Below, in pieces: positions 57,805 through 64,000 of a stretch of 64,000 nucleotides of DNA. Position numbers and translations under genes: made by a program. Numbering within the stretch: position 1 is the first letter of the stretch; each line of letters starts with the position of its first letter. Source of the DNA: Mycolicibacter sinensis. GTDB lineage: Bacteria > Actinomycetota > Actinomycetes > Mycobacteriales > Mycobacteriaceae. The stretch is taken from contig NZ_LZIN01000096.1 of assembly GCF_001667375.1 (NCBI RefSeq), positions 111,850 to 175,849 of the forward strand, given 5' to 3'. The notes beneath the pieces are model-generated. The model saw only the letters and a list, made by a program, of their open reading frames with translations, did no database searches and was not told where the DNA came from.

Positions 57805-60800
57805 AGCTGTCCCTCCGCGGCCAGCAGCGGCGCCCACAGCCGCACCGCCAGTGCGCCCAAACGGGTGCTCTCCCCGTCGATCTCCTCACCGGGTCGCGGG
57901 GGACCGAGCAGCCGGCTCAGCGGGGCATTAGCACCCCACACCTTGGCGACCGCCTTGTCGGTGCAATCGCCGTAAGTGCCGCCCCAGATGTAGCGGGTCT
58001 TCCACAGCGGATCATCACCGTCGCGCCGAGCCTCCGCCCAGGCGCATGACGTCGCCAGCGGCAGCGGGATCGGTTCGCGGCGGCCCGCGTCGTAGATCGC
58101 CACCAGCTGGCCCAGCACCGCCCGCGGCTCGGCTGCCGGACAGAACAGCCGCTGGCTGATCGGGGTGCGAGTACCGCGGCCGATGCACAGCGCCGACCAC
58201 CCCCGGTCGGGATGCTGGGCGGCCAATGCCTGCAGCGCAATCCAGTCCTGCAGCACGTGTTTGGCCGCCAGTTTGGAATAGGTGACCGACACCGTGCGGG
58301 TGCCGTACACCCCCGGGACGGTGCCGGACAGCCGCCGGCCGCCGCCCAGGTCGATGTCGACGTCGTAGGCGGCCGGGTCGCCGCGGCGGTGGCCGATCGC
58401 GGCCTCGGCCAGGCTGCGGGCCAGATCGCGGATCTCGCAGGCGGTGCGCATCCCGAGCCGCCCCGGTGGCAGGGTGCCGCGGCGCCACTCGGCGTTGGCC
58501 GCCTCGTCGGGGTGCATGCCGCTGAGCATGTCGGTGAGCATCCGGTCGCCGACGCCCCAGGTGGCCAGGCTGTCGATCTCGACGGGCATGGCGTCCTCGA
58601 CGCCGTCGACCTCCCACGGCAGCGTGTAGTCCAGCGCGCGGAAGAAACCTTTGACCGGGTCTTTGAAGAAGGCCAGCAGCTCGGCCAGTTCCACATCGCC
58701 GGCCGGCGGCGTCAGGATCGCGGTGAACTGCTCCGGGGGTTCGCGGCGTTTGCCGGCGGCGGCTTCGGCGGCGGTGCGCGCGGTCGGATCGAAGGTGAAC
58801 GGACCGGGCCGGCCCAGCGCCCCGGGCGTGACATTGCGAATGTCGAACGGCTGCAACGGTTGTTCGACGACGACGCGGCCCCGCACCGGCTCGCCGGTGG
58901 TGGCGTCCAGCGCGTCGAGCAGTTCGGCCAGCGGCACCGCCGGCGGCTGGGACTTGCCCGAGTGTTCGTCGGCGCCGGTGTAGGTGATGACCAGTGTTTC
59001 GGTGGCCGCACCCACCGCATCCAGCAGCAGCTGCCGGTCTTGGGCGCGCAGGTCGCGTTCGCCGGTGTGCGGCCGCCGGGCCAGGGCGTCGTCGCCGTTG
59101 ATGTGCGCGACCCGGGGAAAGACGCCGTCGTCCAGCCCGACCAGGCACACCACCCGGTGCGGCACCGAGCGCATCGGCACCAGGGTGCACACCGTCAGCC
59201 CGCCGGTGCGGAAGTTCGCCCGGGTCGGGCGGCCGGCCAGCCGCCCGGCGAGCAGCGCGCGCACATCGGGCAACCGCAGCTCGGTCTCAGCGCGCGTGTC
59301 GGCCCGGGCCAGCACGTCGGTGAATTCCCGGTGCAGCTGGCCGGCCTGCCAGCCGTCGTCGGCGGAGACCCGGGTCAGCGCGGCCACCCCGTCGAGCAGG
59401 GCGGTGATCCACTCGCTGAGCGGCGCCGCCCCGGTGAGCGCGTCAGCGGTGGTCTGCAACCGGTCGACGAACTCAGCCAGCCGCCCGGCCAGCTCCACCT
59501 GGTTGCTGCCCACGTCATCGAGCGGCAGCGCGGTGTCCAGCCAGGCCCGCGAGTCATCGGACATCGCGACACCGGTCAGAATCCGATCCAGCCCGAACCG
59601 CCAGGTGTTGTGCTGAATTTTGGCCAGGCCGTACGGTTCCCGGTGCGCCGCATCGAAGCTCCACCGGATGTTGGCGCTGCGCACCCAGCCGGTGATGATC
59701 TCCAGGTCGTCGTCGGTGAACGCGAACCGGGCCCGCACCGGCGCTGCCTGCGCGAGGTTGAGCACGGCACTGGCGGTCACCCGGCTGTCGGTGATGTCCA
59801 GCAGCGCGGCGGCTACGCCCAGCAGCGGATTGGTCTGCACCGGTGCCCGGTCGGCCAACTGGACCCGCAGCAGATGCGCCGGGTGGTTCTCCCCGGCCAG
59901 CTCGCCGAGCCCGAAGCCGGCGACGATCAGCGGCGCGTAGGTTTCGATGTCCGGGCACATCACGATGATGTCGCGCGGCTGCAGCGTCGGGTCGTCGGCC
60001 AGCAGGCCCAGCAGCACTTCGCGCAGCACGTCGACCTGCCGGGCCGGGCCGTGGCAGGAGTGCACCTGCACCGACCGGTCGGTCTCGGCGAGCACCCGGC
60101 CCTCGGGCCGGATCGCGTTGCTCGCCAGATCCGACTGCAACCAACTCAGCAGCGTGTCGGAACCTGTTGGGTTGTCCAGGTATTCGTCGGTATCCGGCTG
60201 CGGAAGCCCGCGCTGCAGCTCGCGCAGATCACGGCCGAGCGTGCGCAGCAGCGGGTGCTCGGCCGCGGTGCGGCTGGTGTCCTCGCTGCGCGGAACCACC
60301 CCGTGCACACCGCTGAGCGCCTGCCACAACCGATCCGAGGGGTGTGGCAGCCACAGGTGCAGCTCATGATGGGTGGCCAGCGCGCCGAGCAGTTCGATGT
60401 CGGTGCACGCCAGTCGGGTATGGCCGAACAGAGACAACCGCGGCGGCAGCGTCTCGGCGGACGCCCGGCGCAACCGGGCCAGAGTCTGCTGGTGGCGCAC
60501 GTGCGGAGGGTCGATGCCCATGGCGGCGACCAGGGCCCGCCACAGCGGCGGCTGCCAGGCCAAATCGGCGTCCAGATCGCCCGGTGCCTCCTCGAGCCAG
60601 TCGGCCAGCAGCTGCGGGCGCTGGCGGGCGTAGGAGGCGAACAGCCCGGCCAGCCGCCGGGCCACGGCATAGCGACGCCCGCACCGCACCTGCGCGTCGT
60701 CACCGGTGTGGAAATGGCCCAAATGCGTTGCCAGCGTGGCACACCAGGGCTCATCCAGGCTGGCATCGATGACCGCTAACAACGGCCAGCTCATGGCATC

Positions 60801-61070
60801 CGGCGACCACGGATCGTCGTCGGCGACACCGGTGATCTCGGCGATCAGCGACGCCGGGTTGCGGAACTGGACCCCGGCGCAGACCCCGTCACCCCCGGAC
60901 CCGGCGCCGAGCACGTGCGACAGGCGTTGAGACAGCCAGCGTTCCACCCCGCGGGCCGGCACCAGCACCAGCTCCTGGGCGAACGGATCCGCCGGCGGCG
61001 TCGCCAACAGCGCGCCCAGGCCGTCGGCAAGGGCGTCGGTGCGTTCGGCGCGGTGCAGGTGCAGTCCCAT
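57801..61070 (-). CDS. recC: Exodeoxyribonuclease V gamma chain, RecC
   Basis: A 1089-residue RecC, starting MGLHLHRAERTDALADGLG as in the M. tuberculosis protein. The family's helicase-derived fold with lost ATPase motifs is expected; no Walker A is visible. It recognises recombination hotspots and splits strands in the RecBCD complex. ATG 61070 is preferred to upstream in-frame codons because the conserved N-terminus begins there. The mpt53 promoter lies 38 bp upstream, divergent. Confidence 0.93.
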   Translation of the reverse strand: MGLHLHRAERTDALADGLGALLATPPADPFAQELVLVPARGVERWLSQRLSHVLGAGSGGDGVCAGVQFRNPASLIAEITGVADDDPWSPDAMSWPLLAVIDASLDEPWCATLATHLGHFHTGDDAQVRCGRRYAVARRLAGLFASYARQRPQLLADWLEEAPGDLDADLAWQPPLWRALVAAMGIDPPHVRHQQTLARLRRASAETLPPRLSLFGHTRLACTDIELLGALATHHELHLWLPHPSDRLWQALSGVHGVVPRSEDTSRTAAEHPLLRTLGRDLRELQRGLPQPDTDEYLDNPTGSDTLLSWLQSDLASNAIRPEGRVLAETDRSVQVHSCHGPARQVDVLREVLLGLLADDPTLQPRDIIVMCPDIETYAPLIVAGFGLGELAGENHPAHLLRVQLADRAPVQTNPLLGVAAALLDITDSRVTASAVLNLAQAAPVRARFAFTDDDLEIITGWVRSANIRWSFDAAHREPYGLAKIQHNTWRFGLDRILTGVAMSDDSRAWLDTALPLDDVGSNQVELAGRLAEFVDRLQTTADALTGAAPLSEWITALLDGVAALTRVSADDGWQAGQLHREFTDVLARADTRAETELRLPDVRALLAGRLAGRPTRANFRTGGLTVCTLVPMRSVPHRVVCLVGLDDGVFPRVAHINGDDALARRPHTGERDLRAQDRQLLLDAVGAATETLVITYTGADEHSGKSQPPAVPLAELLDALDATTGEPVRGRVVVEQPLQPFDIRNVTPGALGRPGPFTFDPTARTAAEAAAGKRREPPEQFTAILTPPAGDVELAELLAFFKDPVKGFFRALDYTLPWEVDGVEDAMPVEIDSLATWGVGDRMLTDMLSGMHPDEAANAEWRRGTLPPGRLGMRTACEIRDLARSLAEAAIGHRRGDPAAYDVDIDLGGGRRLSGTVPGVYGTRTVSVTYSKLAAKHVLQDWIALQALAAQHPDRGWSALCIGRGTRTPISQRLFCPAAEPRAVLGQLVAIYDAGRREPIPLPLATSCAWAEARRDGDDPLWKTRYIWGGTYGDCTDKAVAKVWGANAPLSRLLGPPRPGEEIDGESTRLGALAVRLWAPLLAAEGQL

Positions 61071-61107
61071 CGCGGCCACCATAAACCGCAGCCCCGACAC
61101 CCGGCGC

Positions 61108-61135
61108 TGAACCATCGCCCCGTCGCCGTCGTGGT
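61108..61135 (+). promoter_or_regulatory. SigL-type promoter of mpt53-ccdA
   Basis: TGAACC at 61108-61113, 16-bp spacer, CGTGGT at 61130-61135, then 7 nt to ATG 61143, so the transcript is probably leaderless. In M. tuberculosis mpt53-Rv2877c is a known SigL target. Confidence 0.76.
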
Positions 61136-61142
61136 GCATGTC

Positions 61143-61628
61143 ATGAGGATCTGCACGCTGATACTTGCCGCCGTTGCCGCACTGGTTGTCGGGCTGGCCG
61201 GCCCAGCGGCCGCCACCGCCGCCGACGAGCGGCTACAGTTCACCACCACCACCGTCGACGGGATCCCATTCGACGGTGCGAGCCTGCAGGGCAAACCCGC
61301 CGTGCTGTGGTTCTGGAGACCCGGCTGCCCGTTCTGCAACGCCGAGGCGCCATCGGTGAGCCAGGTCGCGGCCGCCAACCCGCGGGTGGCCTTCGTCGGG
61401 GTCGCGGGGCGCGCCGATGTGGCGGCCATGCGGGACTTCGTGGCCAAGTACCACCTGAACTTCACCAACCTCAACGACGCCGACGGCTCGATCTGGGCGC
61501 GTTTCGGGGTGCCGTGGCAGCCCGCGTACGTCTTCGAGCGCTCCGATGGCACCTCGACGTTCGTGAACAACCCGACTTCGGCGATGTCGCAACCGGAGTT
61601 GTCCGACCGGGTCGCGGCGCTGACGTAG
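61143..61628 (+). CDS. mpt53: Secreted thioredoxin-like disulfide oxidoreductase Mpt53
   Basis: A 161-residue exported protein: signal peptide residues 1-26 (LAGPAAATAA), thioredoxin fold with active site Cys62-Pro-Phe-Cys65 (WRPGCPFCNAEAPS), and NLNDADGSIWARFGVPWQPA, very close to M. tuberculosis Mpt53 (Rv2878c) from memory. Mpt53 is a DsbE-like extracytoplasmic oxidant of secreted protein thiols. The downstream ccdA gene would exchange electrons with it across the membrane. Confidence 0.93.
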   Translation: MRICTLILAAVAALVVGLAGPAAATAADERLQFTTTTVDGIPFDGASLQGKPAVLWFWRPGCPFCNAEAPSVSQVAAANPRVAFVGVAGRADVAAMRDFVAKYHLNFTNLNDADGSIWARFGVPWQPAYVFERSDGTSTFVNNPTSAMSQPELSDRVAALT

Positions 61629-62495
61629 GTGGACCACAACCTGCCGGGGCTGGCGTTCGCCGCCGGGTTGGTGGCGGCGCTCAATCCGTGTGGCTTCGCG
61701 CTGCTGCCCGCCTATCTGGCGTTGGTGGTGCGCGGTGAGCGGGGTGGCGGCCGGGCCGCGGTGGGCCGGGCGCTGGCGGCCACCGCCGCGATGACCCTGG
61801 GCTTTCTGGCCGTGTTCGGTGCCTTCGGGCTGCTGACCGTGACGGTGGCGGCGCGGGTGCAGCGTTTCCTGCCCTATGCCACGGTGGTGATCGGCGTCGT
61901 GCTGGTGGCGCTTGGTGGTTGGCTGCTGGCGGGCCGCCGGCTCGCGGTCGCCTCCTTCGGCGGGCGGTGGGCACCGACCGCCCGGATCGGGTCGATGCTC
62001 GGCTACGGGGTGGGCTACGCGTGCGCGTCACTGGGCTGCACCATCGGCCCCTTTCTGGCGGTCACCGGGGCGGCCTTGCGCGGTGGCTTGGGCGGGATGA
62101 CGGCCTACCTGGCGTATGCGGCCGGGTTCGGGCTGCTGGTCGGGGTGCTGGCGATGTCGGTGGCGCTGGCCCGTTCGGCGCTGATCGTCCGGTTACGCCG
62201 AATCACGCGCTACGCCAGTCGGATCAGCGGTGCACTGCTGGTGGCCGTCGGGCTCTACGTCGGCTACTACGGCTTCTACGAGGTGCGGTTGTTCGAGTTC
62301 GGCGGCAGCCCGGGCGATCGGGTGCTGGCCGCGGCCGGACGGCTGCAGGGCACGCTCGCCGGGTGGGTGCATCAGCAGGGCGCGTGGCCGTGGCTGGCGG
62401 TGTCGGCCGTGGTTGCGCTGGGTGCGCTGCTGCGTGCTCGGCCGATGACAGCGCGGTCACCACACACCCCCGATGTCGACGGGACTGCCTCGTAG
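61629..62495 (+). CDS. CcdA/DsbD-like membrane thiol-disulfide exchanger
   Basis: A 288-residue membrane protein with six helices and the two membrane Cys of the CcdA family: NPCGFALLPAYLAL (Cys21) and YACASLGCTIGPF. GTG 61629 starts immediately after the mpt53 stop. Counterpart of Rv2877c. It would pass reducing equivalents between the cytoplasm and Mpt53. The last 60 residues form an extra helix and a polar tail. Confidence 0.88.
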   Translation: MDHNLPGLAFAAGLVAALNPCGFALLPAYLALVVRGERGGGRAAVGRALAATAAMTLGFLAVFGAFGLLTVTVAARVQRFLPYATVVIGVVLVALGGWLLAGRRLAVASFGGRWAPTARIGSMLGYGVGYACASLGCTIGPFLAVTGAALRGGLGGMTAYLAYAAGFGLLVGVLAMSVALARSALIVRLRRITRYASRISGALLVAVGLYVGYYGFYEVRLFEFGGSPGDRVLAAAGRLQGTLAGWVHQQGAWPWLAVSAVVALGALLRARPMTARSPHTPDVDGTAS

Positions 62496-62505
62496 GCTGG
62501 TGCCC

Positions 62506-62649
62506 GTGAAAGCGGTCAGCTGCAGCCATGCGCAACTCGAGCTCGTCGACCTGCCCAACCCGTCACCGGTCAAGGGCCAACTGCTGCTCGAGGTGCTGCG
62601 CTGCGGCATCTGCGGCGAAGTGCTCGACTACGTGCAGGAGGTTTCGTGA
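62506..62649 (+). pseudogene. Truncated zinc alcohol dehydrogenase leader fragment
   Basis: A 47-residue frame starting at GTG 62506, 7 nt after TAGGCT (leaderless). It encodes the first 40 residues of a zinc-type alcohol dehydrogenase (VKAVSCSHAQLELVDLP, then LRCGICGEVL with the catalytic zinc Cys), then diverges after GEVLDYVQEVS and stops inside the start of pfkA (GTGA overlap). The rest of the dehydrogenase is missing. The promoter seems intact, so the fragment now acts as a translated upstream frame for pfkA. Confidence 0.7.
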
Positions 62650-63770
62650 CGCCCGGCATCAAACGCATCGCGATCAGCACCGGCGGTGGCGATGCTCCTG
62701 GCCTCAACGCGGTCATCTACGCCACCACCCTGGCCGCCCGCAACCGCGGCTGGGATGTCGTCGGGATCCGCGACGGCTTCAACGGGATGCTGCTGGGCGA
62801 CCACTACGCCGACGGCGGGCTGATCGACCTGACCCGTGAACGGGTGCGCGGCATCATCTATCAGGGCGGAACCATTCTGGGCAGCACCAACCGCGGCAAC
62901 CCGATCGCCTACCCGGTGCAGCAGGCCGACGGCAGCTGGGTCGAGGTCGACCGCACCGAGGAGTTGCTCGGGCGTTTCACCGAACACGGGATCGATGCAC
63001 TGGTCACCGTCGGCGGCGACGGCTCCCTGACGATCGGCAATCACCTGCACCAGGCCGGGCTGCGGCTGGTCGGGGTGCCCAAGACCATCGACAACGACCT
63101 GGACCGCACCGCCTCGACATTCGGTTTCGACAGCGCCGTGGGGTTTGCCTCGGAGTGCATCGACCGGCTGTTCTCCACCGCCACCTCGCACAGCCGGATC
63201 ATCGTGGTGGAGGTGATGGGCCGTTACGCCGGCTGGATCGCCCTGCACGCCGGCATGGCCTCCGGGGTGCACGCCATCCTCATCCCGGAGATCCCCTACC
63301 GCCTGGAACCGGTCGCCGAGCTGATCAACCAACGCGCACAACGTGGTTCGACGTATTCGATGGTCTGCGTTGCCGAGGGCGCCGCGCCGGTGGGCGGCAC
63401 GCGCACGGTGGCGGCCACGTCGGTGGGCCAGGCCGAACGCCTCGGCGGCATCGGCGCCAAGGTGGCCGCCGAACTGGAGGCGCTGACCGGGCGCGAATCG
63501 CGTGCGGTGGTGCTCGGCCACCTGCTGCGCGGCGGATCGCCGACGTCGCTGGACCGGCTGCTGGGGTTGCGGTTCGGGGCCGCCGCGGTGCGTGCCCTCG
63601 ATGAAGGGCATAGCGGGGTGATGGTGGCGCTCAATCCGCCGACGGTGGACTATGTGCCGTTGGCCGAGGCCACCAGTCGACAGAAAACCGTTCCGCCGGA
63701 CTGTGATTCGGTGCAGACCGCGCGTGATATCGGTATCCGGTTCGGCGATGAAAGTGTCGCTGCGGACTGA
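62646..63770 (+). CDS. pfkA: 6-phosphofructokinase
   Basis: A 374-residue PFK: TGGGDAPGLNAVI at the phosphate-binding start, GGDGSLTIGN and PKTIDNDLDRT. Gly in GGDGS indicates ATP as donor (PPi enzymes have Asp), and Lys in PKTIDND marks the mixed-clade subfamily. It catalyses the committed step of glycolysis. GTG 62646 overlaps the alcohol dehydrogenase fragment and no ribosome site is present, so expression probably depends on coupling. Confidence 0.9.
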   Translation: MTPGIKRIAISTGGGDAPGLNAVIYATTLAARNRGWDVVGIRDGFNGMLLGDHYADGGLIDLTRERVRGIIYQGGTILGSTNRGNPIAYPVQQADGSWVEVDRTEELLGRFTEHGIDALVTVGGDGSLTIGNHLHQAGLRLVGVPKTIDNDLDRTASTFGFDSAVGFASECIDRLFSTATSHSRIIVVEVMGRYAGWIALHAGMASGVHAILIPEIPYRLEPVAELINQRAQRGSTYSMVCVAEGAAPVGGTRTVAATSVGQAERLGGIGAKVAAELEALTGRESRAVVLGHLLRGGSPTSLDRLLGLRFGAAAVRALDEGHSGVMVALNPPTVDYVPLAEATSRQKTVPPDCDSVQTARDIGIRFGDESVAAD

Positions 63771-63817
63771 GTTCCAGGCCCGCGGCGGTGGTCTTCCGGC
63801 GTTGTGGGGGAGGTGAT

Positions 63818-63945
63818 GTGTGCCCGCCTTTGAGCGACAGGCGATGTTATGTCAGCTTCCCGGGGGTGGGCGATGGGAATCGGGTGCCGGGCCGACGCCG
63901 CCACAGGTTGACACAATCGACGTTGTCGCTCAAAGGCGGGCACAC
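63818..63945. repeat. 22-bp perfect inverted repeat flanking 84 bp
   Basis: The arms at 63818-63839 and 63924-63945 are perfect inverted copies; the core of the right arm is TGTCGCTCAAAGGCGGGCA, the same 19-mer found at 52101-52119. No frame lies between. The termini do not show an obvious target duplication. It could be a MITE-like element or a paired binding site downstream of pfkA. The rest of 63771-64000 holds only this and the start of one possible gene. Confidence 0.7.
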
Positions 63946-63964
63946 GCCCATATCCTCCGGACCG

Positions 63965-64000
63965 GTGACGGATGGGGCAGGTGGGAAACGATGTGCTCAG
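63965..64000 (+). CDS. Possible gene start cut by the window end
   Basis: GTG 63965 follows TATCCT (63951-63956) by 8 nt, the leaderless pattern used elsewhere here, and stays open for the remaining 12 codons. Too short to identify. Confidence 0.3.
   Translation, partial: MTDGAGGKRCAQ

Overview
This is a high-GC chromosomal segment of a mycobacterium (Mycobacteriaceae, probably a non-tuberculous lineage). The main evidence is an Mpt53/CcdA pair, a SigL/RslA-type sigma/anti-sigma pair, a DUF4226-like protein, an MmpL-type transporter, recC-recB-recD in mycobacterial order, several VapBC modules, and many start codons lying 6-8 nt after a TANNNT box, the pattern of leaderless mycobacterial transcripts. 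I saw no rRNA, tRNA, CRISPR array or complete insertion sequence.

Layout. 1-1.2 kb: a Cys-rich small protein and a degenerate serine-recombinase-like gene. 1.2-4 kb: a DUF4226-like protein with two membrane proteins, and a TesB-like thioesterase. 4.1-4.8 kb: VapBC. 5-6.4 kb: selO. 6.4-20.1 kb: a regulon-like block described below. 20.2-23.1 kb: secreted S1 protease, zinc-ribbon SDR, small membrane proteins. 23.5-35.9 kb: DUF3427 helicase with PLD nuclease, DUF429 protein, a second thioesterase, a VWA/ADP-ribosylglycohydrolase-like cluster with degenerate members, a tautomerase, and an SDR divergent from an HxlR regulator. 36-38.2 kb: DUF2182-DUF1326-flavoreductase operon. 38.2-52.7 kb: SEC-C protein, phosphatase, two more VapBC modules, P450, NERD helicase, RF3, NYN protein. 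52.7-61.1 kb: recCBD. 61.1-62.5 kb: mpt53-ccdA. 62.5-64 kb: an alcohol dehydrogenase remnant overlapping pfkA, then a 22-bp inverted repeat.

The central observation is a dispersed SigL-type regulon. Six places in the window carry TGAACC-N16-CGTGNY, always with a 16-bp spacer. They precede an MmpL-type exporter; a type III PKS / membrane methyltransferase / flavin oxidoreductase operon (the architecture reported for mycobacterial polyketide quinones); a second operon encoding a ThDP enzyme, a SRPBCC protein, a FabH-like enzyme and an aminotransferase; the sigL-rslA pair; a second sigma/anti-sigma locus; and mpt53-ccdA. As I recall, in M. tuberculosis SigL controls sigL-rslA, pks10, Rv1139c-Rv1138c and mpt53-Rv2877c, and counterparts of all four are found here.

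The most unusual object is the second locus at 18.2-20.1 kb. A sigma factor reduced to region 4 overlaps a gene in which the zinc anti-sigma domain of an RslA-like protein is fused to an apparently intact carotenoid cleavage oxygenase. The two domains expected to bind each other are kept, while the DNA-melting half of the sigma factor is gone.
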